64,000 bases of DNA, taken from Cocos nucifera. Lineage: Eukaryota > Streptophyta > Magnoliopsida > Arecales > Arecaceae. The DNA is taken from the NCBI GenBank assembly GCA_006176705.1, contig QRFJ01002300.1:167539-231538 (forward strand), written 5' to 3'. Under the pieces are notes generated by a model. That model was not told the origin of the DNA. It saw nothing but the letters and a program-made list of their open reading frames with translations, and ran no database searches. A program made the position numbers and the translations under genes. This document shows, one piece after another, positions 1-11,743 of the stretch (its first letter is position 1; the number at the start of each line of letters is the position of its first letter).

Positions 1-911
1 TTTGATCAACCGCTTAGACCTAATTGAGCTACCCAAGCCCGAACCCAGTATTATGAATATGTCTTAGATCTGAAATTCTCAATTTTAGACCTAATTAATA
101 TTCCATAAACTTAATTCTTAATTAAGTTAGGGTTCATAAACAAAATATGCACAATAAATCCTAGGGTTTCAGGATCTAGGGTTTTGCAGAAAGTAAGTTT
201 TGGGTTTCTGATTAAGGACGAACACGCAGCACCCCTACACATCATAAGAACACCCCATCGAATGGGAAGAGAGGGCCTTTAAACCCTTCTTCGTTCTTAT
301 GACCGGACGGCCAAGAGGAACGCCTTAATCAGGAACATTCAATACTACAAAACAATATCAGATCTATATCATATATCTCATATATAAAGTAGATCTAATC
401 ATGGCATATTTTGCATACATCTCATGTATCATAATCATGCATATTTTCAGATCTAAATTATCTCATAATAATCTAAAAAATTAGATTTAAATTGATCTAA
501 TCAAAATAAATTCTAATCTAGACAATTATGTAGAACTATTCTACAACTAGTCTAGACATGCATCAATCATATCTCATATGATATTCAAAAATTAAATAAT
601 TTTTATTTGCTATTTTTTCAGATGTTATTATAACACTTATAATATCAGAAAATAGTAAATAAAAAGATCTAAAATATGATTTAATCAGATTAAATCAAAA
701 ACATGCAAGAACTATTCTATAGAACTATTCTATTCTAGAACTAGTCATGCATATCTTCATAATCTTAGATCCAAATTCATTTAATTTTAATTTTTTCTGA
801 TTTCAGATCTGATCACATCTCATGTGACATCTGAAATCAACTTTATTTTCTAATTAAAATAAAATTTAAAATCAGATCTAAATAATTTAGAACCATGGCT
901 CTGATACCAGT
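1..911 (-). other. 5' leader of a J-family copia element (J'), edge-truncated
   Basis: This stretch matches 59324-60227, the untranslated leader between the 5' LTR and gag of element J, with only scattered single-base and indel differences. It has no ORF of note and is AT-rich. The J' element reads on the minus strand, so its gag-pol and 3' LTR lie to the left of the window and cannot be assessed. The seen part is the match to J; the existence of the rest of J' is inferred. Confidence 0.9.
892..909 (-). promoter_or_regulatory. Primer binding site of J' (initiator tRNA-Met type)
   Basis: On the minus strand this reads TGGTATCAGAGCCATGGT, two bases inside the LTR end at 912. TGGTATCAGAGC is the usual complement of the 3' end of plant initiator tRNA-Met and primes minus-strand cDNA synthesis in most plant copia elements. 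It fixes the element orientation as minus. Confidence 0.92.
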
Positions 912-1491
912 TGAAGGGAAATCCTGATTTTCCCGGTCCAGGTTCGTTCAGATCTGATCAGATCAAGAGATATATTTCAAAAATTTTTCTCTTGATCCCA
1001 ATCAGATCTTGATATATTTTCAGATCTGATTCTTATTATTTTAATAAAATAAAATAAAAAAGATAAATTAAATCAAATTTAATTTACCTGATTCTGGGTA
1101 ATCCTATTACCCTGTTGATGATCCTGTTTGCAGCGGAAGGTTCTGGATCTTAGCCACGCAAGCGCCTGGCCTCTACCGGTATCCACTCGGGTTGGATCTG
1201 GAGATCCTCTTCTTCTCTATCACACCTCCAAAAATCAGATCTGGATCTGATCTGGAGGATCTTCAAAACTCTTTTGAAGATGAGCAGTCGTCCTTTGCAG
1301 CAGCGCAGCCTTCTTGCTTTTGATCGCCTTTCTTTGATCTGAATCGCACCAACCAAGGTCCAAAACTCCTTTTGGACGTGGAGAGCAAGGGGAGAAGAGA
1401 CTATGGCATGGAGAAGGAGGGGAGAGGCAGCCTTGGGGCGTGGGGTTTCTCAATTGAATTGCATTAGAATCTGAGTTGGGCGCAGGGTCTT

Positions 1492-1498
1492 ATTTATA
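1492..1498 (-). promoter_or_regulatory. TATA box of the J' LTR
   Basis: Minus strand TATAAAT within CTATAAATAAG, conserved at the same place in both J LTRs. It is the likely core promoter for the genomic transcript. Confidence 0.6.
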
Positions 1499-1804
1499 GA
1501 CTAAGCGTGATCCAACTCCTCTTCCTCCCAACCAATCACAACCCTTTGTGAAATCAGATCTAAATCTGATTGGTGGGAATAGAGACCCCTGGATTCCTCC
1601 TTAGAGGGTGCCTAAGACCAGTCAAAGTTGGTTCTTAGAAGAACTCTAATTGGAATCCAAAAAGGAGATGGAGTCCTTGTCCAACAAGGACTCCTAGGCG
1701 CCTCCAACTTGGGCACACGCCTAGGGTGGCGTGCGCCCTTCTCCTTGCCAGGTTCTGGCAGGGGGACAGGCCCCCACCAGCTCTCCAATAGGTGCATGAC
1801 ATGT

Positions 1805-1872
1805 GGTCAAAAGTCAAAGTGTCAATGGTCAACGTTTGACCAGTCAAAGGTAGACTTTTGACCAAAGTCAAA
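1805..1872 (-). promoter_or_regulatory. W-box (TTGACY) cluster in the J' LTR U3
   Basis: Within about 68 bp there are seven matches to the WRKY-binding W-box TTGAC[C/T], five as RGTCAA and two as TTGACC on the plus strand, plus one TTGACA. The cluster lies about 310-380 bp upstream of the TATA box when read on the minus strand. It recurs in both J LTRs (61125-61192 and 53391-53459). Binding by WRKY factors is inferred from the motif only. Confidence 0.6.
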
Positions 1873-3195
1873 GAACAAGAAATGGCAGGTGACCAAAAAT
1901 GGCAGGTAAGTGTCTTACAAATAAGACAACCTTTTCTGACTTGGACAACCTCCAGTCAGACCATATGAAGGCCTCTGATTGAGCACAAACTCCTTTGGCT
2001 CAGACAGGACAACTTATTTATGATAGCAAAAGAAGAACGTTAGGTTCAATCGAGTGCTAGCACGATTTCCTTGAACCTAATTGAATCTCATTCAGATCAA
2101 TTGAACTAGATCAGTTCAATTGATGATCACCAGATTCAAACCCTTGTTTGTGTGACCCAGTTAGGTTCAGTTCTGTATGGTAATGGGATATGTCATGATC
2201 TCTATCATCGACATCATCGAAACTCTCTTTCGATGGATCAGAACTCTTCTGATTCGAACAGCTAGAATGATCGATCATCTAAATCATTCTAATTGCTCCC
2301 AAAATCCACCAGTGACACCTAGCAGTATATGGTGGCAACCCATCAGAGCTGAATGCGAACCTCTTGGTGCAGCTACCTGTGTGATTAAGTTCTTCTATCT
2401 TGAGCCCCGATCAGATTAGGGTTAAGGTGAACTCGTCAAACCCTAGTCTCTGTCATATGATGTAATCATTCGATTCGAGTCCAATGTGAAAATCTAAATA
2501 GAAACTCTTTCTATTATTTCACTCTACCATGGCCATGGATTTCTGGACTTGATTCTCATGATCATCATAGGGCTACTCCTCTACCACCGAGGTAGATAGA
2601 TTCCATCTTGATGCAATCCAGTTCCTACAATGAACATGCTATAGCCAACATACACCTCAGGGTTCCATATGGCTAGGAGACCGAGTAATGGTGTAGTCAA
2701 ACTATAACACCCTCAAGGTGAACTGCCGATGCATCTCAGGTCAAAGAACCAGACACACTACTGCAGCATCGAGTCAGTCATTGACGAGAAGGTAGACTCC
2801 CTAATGACTACTCGAGGTGGTCACGCTCAGTGCCCTCGTTCTCTAACGAGTACCTGTACTCTCGCTCCGGTGTCTCCACACCGTAGACTCAAGACTCATC
2901 TACTAAAGAGAAGCGATTGTACACCAACCTTCCGGATCAATCACCATCCTCGTGATGATCCTATGGTCAGGAGCAATTTATGAGTTAATAATGATTATTC
3001 ATGTCTTAAATTTTCAACTCTTGAAAATATGAATTATCATTACCATTAACTCAAAGGATGTATCACAGACACTAAATACACATATGTGATAGAAAATAAC
3101 CCATTTATTAATTTTAGTCAAAATTATAATTTTGCCCCTAGAAGTGTATTACAAGTGTCAGCCAATTCTGGCTTCTAGGGCACATATATCTAACA

Positions 3196-4364
3196 AGTGC
3201 AAGGTGGAGCTCTAAGTGGAGATAGATCGAGCACGAGATGGAAGACTCGAGAGGATGAGAGGCGACATCATAGAGTGAAATTTCTATTGCCATAAAAGAA
3301 TTCTCTAACCAGATCTTTGATCAAAGTGGACACAACCCATGATAGAGGTGGGATTGAGCAGCCTGGCTTGACTCTAATGTTTGTCCATTCATGATCAGCA
3401 GACGTGCCCCAAGGCATGGAGGCGAGATGGATAGAAGCTCTTAAAGTCAGGTGGAGGTCGAGTGTCGAGTCAAGATGGAGATTGTTAGGATTTGATGTCT
3501 CGAATTCAACCCATAGCAAGAAGAAAATTAATTTTCAGCATAGTAGTCGAGCCAGCTCTGATACGCATCAAGCTGACTCAGATTGAGATTGAGCCAGCTC
3601 TCTCAGGCAAATAGACAGCAGGAGTCTGGGTGAGATGCAGTCGAGCTGGCTCGACCCCTGATCGAGTCAGCTCAATGGAGGTGAACAGAACATAATGGAG
3701 ATTTTTCTATTTGGACTTGGATTGTGATTAATCCAAGGGGTCTATGGGAGTTGTGTGTGGACCATAGGATCTAGTGGCCATGGAGGTTTGCGATCTGAAG
3801 GTCGAAAAATATTCCAAGACTCCATCAAGAACATGTTTGACTCATATTAGGAGAACAAGCCCTGTTAGGACTTTTGTGAACTGTTGAGAAAAGGATTCAT
3901 ATCCTATTTAAAGAGCAAAGGTGCTGTGGAGCAAAAGAGGTGGCGTGAGTGGCATGAGGGGCATGTAGAGAGGCTCAGACAACCATTGAGAAGAGTTTGG
4001 TAGATCGTCGAGTACGTGCAGCCTATGAGAGAAAGAAGCAATAGGTGCATAGCATCCGATGAGGAGGTTATGAGGGAAGAGCATCTTATAGCTTCTATGG
4101 ATCTTCTTGAAAGTTTGAGAGAGCTTTTATGAGGATAGATTCTAGTTGAGAGAGATTTATGTATGGTGAGTTAAGAGTGGGTGTTCTTCTCTTGTTCCTA
4201 TTTTTCTCTTTCATAGTGAAGCTTTGCATGCCCCATGGAGGTGAGCTTTTAGGCTGATCCACGTACTTGATTATTTTATTATTTTATTTTTTTTTTCTTT
4301 CTGCCATAATAATTTGGTACTAAATTCTTGATAAGCGATATTAGAGTAACTGATATCTAAATAG
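3196..4364 (+). repeat. Probable partial 5' LTR of element G
   Basis: This non-coding stretch lies directly before the primer site of G. It has a TATA-like TATTTAAA at 3905-3912, then a transcript-like part with a T-rich run at about 4270-4300. Near 3551-3675 it has several imperfect palindromes of the form GAGCYRGCTC. Only a short piece of the 3' LTR of G survives (40900-41068), and it comes from the opposite LTR end, so homology cannot be shown inside the window. The left end is lost at the J' junction. Confidence 0.5.
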
Positions 4365-4366
4365 TT

Positions 4367-4381
4367 TGGTATCAGAATGAG
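4367..4381 (+). promoter_or_regulatory. Primer binding site of element G
   Basis: TGGTATCAGAATGAG, a slightly decayed initiator tRNA-Met complement, about 1 kb upstream of the gag start. Confidence 0.7.
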
Positions 4382-5364
4382 TTAATACTACAACAGGCTC
4401 AGCGGTTGAGCCTGAATTATGAGGTTGATCGAGTTAAATTTAATTAACCAGTTGGTGTCTAAAATAAGTTTGGCAATCTTGATCGATGATTTTTAATTGG
4501 GAGCTACTGGAATTAATTCGATCTCTAATGAGTTAATAATATATCTATCCCATTGATCTCACTTACTTGGCTGACATGATGGATTAGAATTTGATTTTAT
4601 CACTTGGTGATTTATGCTTACCCATATCAATTAGATAAATCAGTGTGATTGATTTAGGTGCCCCTAACACTGGCTTGAGTCTAGTCCTTTATGATCTGAC
4701 TTGGTGAAGTCAGTGGGAGGATTATGATTGACGAGTCAATTTCTTCTCTATGCTCACTAACAAATTAATTAAATTCTTTAAATTATTAGGTCCTTAAAAA
4801 TAAAATAGTTATGATGATAACTAGATCATAGCCTCCTATTAAGGTGGATCGTAATGGATCTAATAGTCTAGGTGGACATTAGAGATGCCTTATGCTTGGT
4901 GTTCATCAAGATATTAGACTTATTATTTATCATATGATGATTAGGTTGCACTCTCTGAATGGCGATCAGGTTAGCCAGAGCTTTCCTTAGGCTCGGTCAT
5001 CATTCATTTGATGCATCAAACTCAATCATGTTAATGGTTGGACCTAATCGAAACTTTTAGTGGAGGCCCTAGCCTATTAAAAGGATACCTAAAACATATC
5101 TAATACTAAAAATTATTTAAAAAAATAATTAGTTAAGAACCTACCCATTGATGCACACGGGTTGGCCAAAGCTTTCCTCGGGCCCATATGCAGTCCATGA
5201 GGATTCTAGTACATGCTAAGAAATTAAGGTAATTTCTCAAATTAGAAGTAGAGGCTACCAATTCATATAAAATAGTAAAAGAACCATTAGACTAAAGTCC
5301 AAGTATTTAGACTTATTAATTCATATACTAATCAGATTTTTGATTTTTCTTTTAGTTAAATAGA
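4382..5364 (+). other. Untranslated leader of element G
   Basis: No coding signal is visible. Short phrases such as GGTGTCTAA are shared with the leader of H (47393-48488) and, in reverse complement, with the leaders of C and J. This supports a common leader type in these copia families. Confidence 0.6.
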
Positions 5365-5811
5365 ATGGCTAGTATTTTGTTACTTGATTCACTATTGGAC
5401 ATTGACAAGCTTATAGGACCTAATTTTGATAATTGGTATTGAAAATTAAAGATTGTGTTAGAGCACAAGCAAATCCTATATATTCTTATGGATCCAACAC
5501 CAAAGGAGCCTGCTCCAAATGCTCAGGATGTGATTAGAGATACTTATCAGAAGTGGCTTTATGATCATACCATAGTGCCTTGCATTATGCAGGCAACGAT
5601 GAATGAAGAGTTCAGTTGCAAGTTTCATAATGCTGAGCTGGAGGAAATAATTCAAGTGTTGAATGAGTCCTTTGGCACTTTTAAAGAAAAGGTGCATCAT
5701 GTTGGGGTGTCTCAGCCCCTTCATAATGAAAAGTCCATTATAGATTACAGTTTGGTAGACTGGAAAAGGAGTTGTCCTCATGACTCAAATAGACTGAATA
5801 GGAGAAAGTAG
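5365..5811 (+). pseudogene. gag remnant of element G
   Basis: An ATG at 5365 opens a frame of about 149 codons. Its N-terminus has the copia gag pattern of a start MAS, then L-GPNFDNWY. An in-frame TGA at 5440-5442 stands where the family has Trp, so the longest open piece starts only at 5455. The protein ends at a stop at 5809-5811, well short of a full gag, and no CCHC knuckle is seen before the protease remnant. Gag would form the virus-like particle in the cytoplasm. This copy is dead by truncation and the premature stop. Confidence 0.75.
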
Positions 5812-5880
5812 CAAGAAGTTGCTAGTCAAGGTTGTTATATGATAACACTTTGCAATTTCTCTATTTATAATACTACTACT

Positions 5881-6190
5881 TGAGTATTGGATACCAGAAG
5901 TCCATTTCATATATGCAATTCATTACATAGACTTCAAGTTGGTAGAAAGTTTGAGAATGGCGAAAGATTCTTGAACATTGGAGATGGAAGTAATGTTCTT
6001 ATCCTAGCATTAGGAATTATTGAGCTTGTTTTCAAAACATATAATGTTATTTTGTGTGATTATCACTATTGTCCACTGTTTATAATGAATGTGATATATG
6101 TTGGCCTTTTGGCTAAAGATGATTATCATATATTAATAAAAAAAGATTATTATAATATCATTATGAATGATGTTACAATAATGCATGGAT
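5881..6190 (+). pseudogene. Aspartic protease remnant of element G
   Basis: The frame reads VLDTRSPFHICNSL, matching the copia protease active-site region, where the family has DTG or DSG. Here the catalytic triad reads DTR, so the Gly is lost. The codon at 5881-5883 is TGA where Trp is usual. The downstream part has the expected GDG and IGLLAKD-like segments. The frame is cut at 6190 by C; the open frame to 6258 only runs on into the LTR of C. The pol of G resumes at 38138. Confidence 0.78.
6186..6190. repeat. TSD of element C, left copy (TGGAT)
   Basis: TGGAT immediately before the LTR of C, repeated at 38138-38142 immediately after it. A perfect 5-bp duplication is the mark of retroviral-type integration and shows both LTRs belong to one insertion. 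Confidence 0.9.
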
Positions 6191-8326
6191 TGAAGGTAAT
6201 GCAGGATCGGACTGATCGAATCAGGTTAAGCAGTGAAATTAAAAATTTTTCTTACTGATCCGATTAGATCTGAGAGTTCTCAGATCTAATTATATTGATT
6301 GGAAACTAAAACATGCATTTACAAATTGAGATACCATCTGATTACAAGTGAACCATTCACTTACTGCGATGATCTGAATGCTATCCCAAGATCCGACTTG
6401 AGTCACGTACGTGCCCAACCTCTACTAGCATTCACCTAAGTTAGATCTAGAGGTCTTCTCCTTCTAGATCTGATCTTAGAAAATTAGAACTTGGATCTCC
6501 TTGGCATGCCTTCGATCTGATCTCCGGCAGCAATCCGATCGACACACGATCGAAAAATTGATGACACGATCTTGCACTAATAGCACCTCAACACTCGGAA
6601 ACTGAATGGGCCCAACTCTTAGGCATGAAGAAGAGGGAGAAGAGAATGGAGAGGAGGCATGGAGGAGATGATCAAAGCCTGGGCGTTGGGATGTGGAATG
6701 GCCAAACCCTTTGGCTAGGTCCCTATTTATAGACAAAATAGGAGACCTAAGAGTCCTAGGGCTTTAAGCAATTGACCGGGTCAATTTGCTTAAAGCAGGA
6801 CTCTCCCTAAGCCACCACACCCTTTTCTGATTTCCCATTAGTTTTTGTCACACAAATTTCCATGATAGTGTGCGCCACAATCTTATCTGGATAAGGGTGT
6901 TGGCACAAGATAAAACTTCTCCAAGTTTGAACTATTTCAAACTTGTTTGATCCATTCAAATGAGCAACCTCCTCAACCTCTTCATCTTTATCCACAAGGG
7001 ATGCACGTCAGGGATGGGTGTGCACCCTTCTCTCTCTAAAAAAACACTTGGGGGTGTGTGCCCTAAGATAAACTCTAGGGGACATGCGCTCCTCCTTTCT
7101 TTCCTGCACGCAAGATCAACTTAAGGGGGCGCAACTCTTGGTGCTCCCTTATCTTGATTCTTTTATTTAGAGATCAAGACAAGGCCTGATCTGACCAAGA
7201 CAAGGTCCAGTCAGACCAGGACGAATTCATGTAGGGTTCTTGGATGAGCCAAATCCAATTTGACTGAATCCAGATCGATCAGAAAATTCATAGGAGGAAA
7301 AAGTTAGGTCCAATCATATGCTAGCATGATTTTCTCCATCTTCTCCATCATTAAAATATATTTTGATGGACCAAAACTCTTTCTGATTCATTCAATTAGA
7401 ATCATCGATCATTAAGATAATTCTAATTAGTCCCAAAATCCACCAGTGACACCTAGTAGTATATAGTGGCAATCCATCAGAACTAAATATGTACCTCTCG
7501 GTATAGCCATTGTGTGATTGGATTCGTCTATCATGAGCTTCGATAGGATCTAGGTAAAGGTTGACTCGTTAAACTCGATTCCTATCATATGATTAAATCA
7601 TTCAATTCGAGTCCAATGTAAAATCCTAATAGAAACTTCTTTCTATTATTTCACACTACCATAGCCGTGGGCTTAAGGATTCAATCTCATGCTCATCATA
7701 GGACTACTCCTGCTCTACCGAGGTTGATAGATCCCATCTTAGTGAGATCTAATTTCCACAATGAACATGTCATAGCCAATATATATCTCAAGATTCCAAA
7801 TAACTAGAAAATCAAGTTATGGTGTAATCAAACTATAACACCCTCAAAGTGAACTATCGATGCACCACAGATTAAAGAACCTGATACATAACTACAACAT
7901 CGAACTAGTTATCAATAAGAAGGTAGACTTTCTTATGACAGCTCGAACTGATCATGCTTAGTACCCTTATTCTCAACATGTACTTATACTCTCACTCCAA
8001 TGTCTCTATACTGTAGATTCAAGACTCATTTATCCTAAAAAAGTAATCATACACCAATCTTTTGGATCGATCACCATCCTCATGATGATCATATGATCTA
8101 GAGCAGTTTATAAGTTAATTATGATAATACATGTCTCAAATTCTTAACTCTTGAGAATATATGTTATCACATCTATTAACCCAATAGATATATCACAGAT
8201 ACTTAATACACAAATATAATAGAAGAAATAACCCATTTTATTAATTATAAATCAAAATTACAAAAATATTCTTAGAAAGTATTTACAAATATCGACCAAT
8301 TTAGCTTCTAGGGCATGCATCTAACA
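6191..8326 (-). repeat. 3' LTR of element C (2136 bp)
   Basis: It opens TGAAGGTAATGCAGG and closes GCATCTAACA on the plus strand and aligns with 35851-38137. It is about 150 bp shorter, mostly through a loss near 7340-7380. A TATAAAT on minus lies at 6725-6731, and a palindromic W-box pair TTGACCGGGTCAA lies near 6773. The adjacent CTTTCACTTG at 8328 is a decayed polypurine tract read on minus. Confidence 0.92.
6725..6731 (-). promoter_or_regulatory. TATA box of the C 3' LTR
   Basis: Minus strand TATAAAT in CTATAAATAGG. The matching place in the 5' LTR of C (about 36404-36410) is mutated to TACAAAT, so the LTR that should drive C lacks the perfect box. Confidence 0.5.
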
Positions 8327-8397
8327 AACTTTCACTTGATCTAAAGTCAATTGGCTATAAATCTAAGTTCCATCTTCTCAAGGTGGGCTTCGATCTT

Positions 8398-8680
8398 TTA
8401 TTGGTTCAAAGGCATTGTCAGTGGATCAGTCGCATTGTTCATGGTGTCAACTCTCTTAACCTCGACGTATCCCTTCTTGAGGTAATCGTAGATGAGGTGA
8501 AACCACCATTCAATATGCTTGGACTTTTGGTGAGACCTTGGCTCCTTAGCTAGGGCTATGGTATCATTATTATCGTAGTATAGAGGAACGACATCAGATG
8601 GCATCACTCCGAGCTCTGTAATGAACTTCTTGAGCCAGAATGCCTCCTTCACAGCTTTTGAGGCAGTGATGTACTCTATT
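8398..8680 (-). pseudogene. RNase H C-terminal part of element C
   Basis: Minus-strand frame of about 94 codons with the copia RNase H signatures [32 protein letters not shown] and ADPLT-like ATDPLTMPLN. It matches 54802-55130 of J closely. The conserved Cys of LYCDNN is Tyr and the His-rich segment is altered. It ends at a stop at 8398. Its upstream half was moved to 11744 onward by the insertion of K. Confidence 0.85.
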
Positions 8681-9504
8681 TGTAACACCCCATCCCTAAA
8701 TTTGGGTGATGGTGCTACACCCCACCCTTATCTAAAGGTTAATGAGATTTTAAACTATGCTAAACTGCAATATCATTTAAACCTGTTCAACACATCCCAA
8801 ATTCTTCCCCAATCAGCATATACAATTTAATTTAACCTCTTGATCTACTAAAACAAATATCATAACTTAACTCAACAATTACATAAGCAAATCCAAGGCT
8901 TCATTCACAAAACCATACTTCATACATTCATTCTAGTCATTAATCATCTTTTTAATACATGCCTTTATAAATCAAACTAATACACATATAGATAATAGTA
9001 TCGAATTTAACTAACTTAGCTATACAATCCTTCTCAAAATACAACTCTTTTACAAACTTATTCTCATCCAAAATACTTTCTCTACTAGAGGTACTGATAC
9101 ACATGTTGAAACATACCTCCCAATCCAGCTACTCCAAAAACTATAATTAGAAAGAGTGAGGGGTGAGATTTAGGAAAGTCTTAGTGAGTGAATAATAAAT
9201 CTAACAATGAAAAATAGAAATGCTTAACTTGTAATTCAACATAATAATAACAACCAAAATATAACAACTAGTTTTTATGCTTCACAAAGCTAAATTACCC
9301 CACTTGATTATAACAAAATACCAAATCACTAAAATATAAAAACTGCTTTTATTGCTTCACAAAGCTGAAACATACTCCACCGGATTAAAGCAAAATATCA
9401 AGCCATGCCATGCCAATGCATGCTTCTTCCTCAGCTACCATCGACTGAATGCTAGAGCACCCCTTCCAAGACAGTCGATGAGTAGTATGTCATGATGCCA
9501 TATG

Positions 9505-9610
9505 ATATAAATGAGCCCCCCTGGGCATTCTAATACACTATCAAGCCCCACTAGGCATTCTGATATACTATCAAAAATCTACCAAGCCCCACTAAGCATT
9601 CTCAAATGCA
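9505..9610. repeat. Short direct repeats in K (GCCCCACTAGGCATTCT-like)
   Basis: Three imperfect copies of a roughly 30-bp unit around GAGCCCCCCTGGGCATTCTA and ACACTATCA, at about 9512, 9543 and 9583. Confidence 0.6.
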
Positions 9611-10013
9611 AGATTGTGAAGGTGCCAGCTCATGCCAATACAAATACTTATGCAATGTAAGAATGCAGCCCATCGGTTGATCACTCCTATAGGTAATCTT
9701 TTTTAGAAGTACTCAACAAGTTAAAATTCTCAAAGCTGAATAGTAAAGATCAATAATTTCAATCCCTACTTTTATACTTGCATAAATATATATAAGCTAA
9801 AGGATACCAAAGCTAATTAATTTTCAAAATATGTTATTTTCAAAATAAAATATGATAATAGTAAAATAGCAGTGCTAGATATGAAAATTCACTCACCTCA
9901 ATAGGCTATTAATAAGCTTACAAACAATTACGTATCAACACGAATAAATCACATAAAAGCTTATTCTGAAACATAAATAATCTTTTACCATTAATCATAC
10001 CATAATTATATCA

Positions 10014-10341
10014 ACATATGAGTAGACGACACACTCTCATATGGGAGAAATAACACCACCATCATAGCGATATATGAGCAGATGGCACACTCTCATATGC
10101 GAGAAATCACACCACCATCACAGCCATAAATGAGCAGACGATACACTCTCATATGAGAGAAATAATACCACCGTCACAGCCACATATGAGCAGATGATAC
10201 ACTCATATGGGAGAAATAATACCACTATCACATCCACATATGAGTAGATGACACACTCTCATATGGGAGAAATCACACCACCATCATAGCTACATATGAG
10301 TAGATGAGATGAGCAGATGACACACTCTCATATGGGTAGTC
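10014..10341. repeat. Tandem repeat in K, about 57-bp unit, five to six copies
   Basis: Successive units carry CATATGAGCAGATGACACACT, CTCATATGGGAGAAAT and CACCACCATCA segments. Each unit holds CATATGAG followed about 13 bases later by its inverted copy CTCATATG, so each could fold as a hairpin. One unit is shortened and the last is partly duplicated (GTAGATGAGATGAGCAGATG). Confidence 0.85.
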
Positions 10342-11743
10342 CTGTTAAATATCATAATTATCAATAAGCTTCCACGGCATATAAATAAAGTAAACCATGT
10401 AGGAGATGACACCATAATAGATATTACTATATAACTCATTGAAAATTATCAAAGTCATGTTATCCAAACTGTATGCATAACTATTTGCATAAGCAGTACA
10501 TAAAGACTATTTAGAAGCTATACTTTTATCTATGCTTTTCAAATACATCTTTTACATAGCAAAATAATTTGAAAACACCATTTATAGATGAAAATCCACT
10601 CACCTCCAATAGTCACTAGCTTATTGGCTAACTCAAGCATCTTTTCCAATTCTTTTCTTCCCCTATAACACCAATAAACACTGATTAAATTCAATTAATC
10701 ATGATACAGAAACATAGAAGCATATACGTTGCTTTTAGGTTAACTCTTTAGCCTTTCCATCATTTATTTTAATCCTATCTTACTCGCTTTAGCTTAGGTT
10801 TTGCTAACCTCCAACATAAACATTAGGAACTGCAGCATTTCAACTATATTTTCATTCCACATATAGCTCTAAATTCAGCCAACATGGCTCCAGCTAACTG
10901 CTAAACCATTCAAATACTTCCAGCAAGATGAATAGCATAATTCATTTTCAATTTTAGGTTGAAGCTCATAATTTAATTCACTAAAACACTAAGGTTATAA
11001 AAGATCAACTTGAATCTCAATTTAAATTCAATTTAAGGGTTAAAATCCTTACCTCAACTGATTAAAATACTGCTGCTAGCCAAATATAGATTTCTTTCTT
11101 TCCGACTTTAGTAACTTTCTTTCTTCACTACCATATACCAACACATCTCTATTTCCTAGCTGAATTCTTATTGATTTTAGATTGAGGGAAGCACCTTCCT
11201 CAGCTCTCTTCCTTCCATCAACCTCTTTGTTTAACTTCAGAACCCCAAACCATAGCAAAGAATCGATAGACACCTCTTAGGAAAATAATAGTTTAGAGAA
11301 GAGGCTTGCTAGGTGTCAATTCAAGAAAATTCCATAAATTTCTAATCTACTAAGGTGTTACCCAGCTAAATTTCCAGCTCTTTATTTATGTTCCCAAGCT
11401 ACTCTGTCATTCCACCAAAATTCATTTTAAATTCATAACTTAAAACATTCTTGGCTAAACCTACTCCCAGAATTTCTTGTTGATTGAGTTGGCTCGGCCC
11501 TAAGTTGGGTTAGCTCAAATATCAGCCAGATTAGCTCGAACTCAAATCAAGCTAGCCCTCTCAGAAAAATAGAACACCCACCACTGTAACCTAAGGCTCA
11601 GGCTAGCTCGATTTCACTTCGAGTCAGCTTGGATACCAGGATTTTAGAAATTTTATTTTTCATACTCTACTCACAGCTTCACTCTATACACTACTTATTT
11701 ATATTTTTTTTAATTTATTATTTTGCTAGTCTAGGATGTTACA

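Larger units (their letters stand above)
912..3195 (-). repeat. 5' LTR of J' (J family, 2284 bp)
   Basis: On the plus strand the LTR opens TGAAGGGAAATCC and closes ATATATCTAACA, so it has TG...CA ends. It aligns over its full length with the LTRs at 52496-54787 and 60228-62513. It is next to a primer site, which makes it a 5' LTR of a minus-strand element. The flanking five bases on the right are AGTGC; the matching TSD would be outside the window. Small ORFs inside it recur in all three copies but have no gag or pol similarity, so I do not call them genes. Confidence 0.95.
8681..11743. mobile_element. Element K: probable solo LTR of a Ty3/gypsy chromovirus (3063 bp)
   Basis: This block interrupts the RNase H frame of C. 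It begins TGTAACACCCC and ends GATGTTACA, so it has TG...CA ends and a perfect 7-bp terminal inverted repeat (TGTAACA/TGTTACA). Such ends and a length near 3 kb suit LTRs of Tekay/Del-type chromoviruses. No gag, pol, primer site or polypurine tract is present, so a solo LTR made by LTR-LTR recombination is most likely. A clean 5-bp TSD is not visible (CTATT left, TTGCT right). The orientation is unresolved. Small ORFs within it show no known domain. Confidence 0.65.

Noticed and set aside
10014..10341. Repeats with a shared core as a CRISPR-like or satellite locus
   Set aside because: Whole units repeat with no unique spacers, and they are confined to the K LTR.
8681..11743. K as a DNA transposon because of its terminal inverted repeat
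   Set aside because: The inverted ends are short and of LTR type (TG...CA), there is no transposase, and no 3- or 8-bp TSD is seen. A gypsy solo LTR fits better, though not proven.
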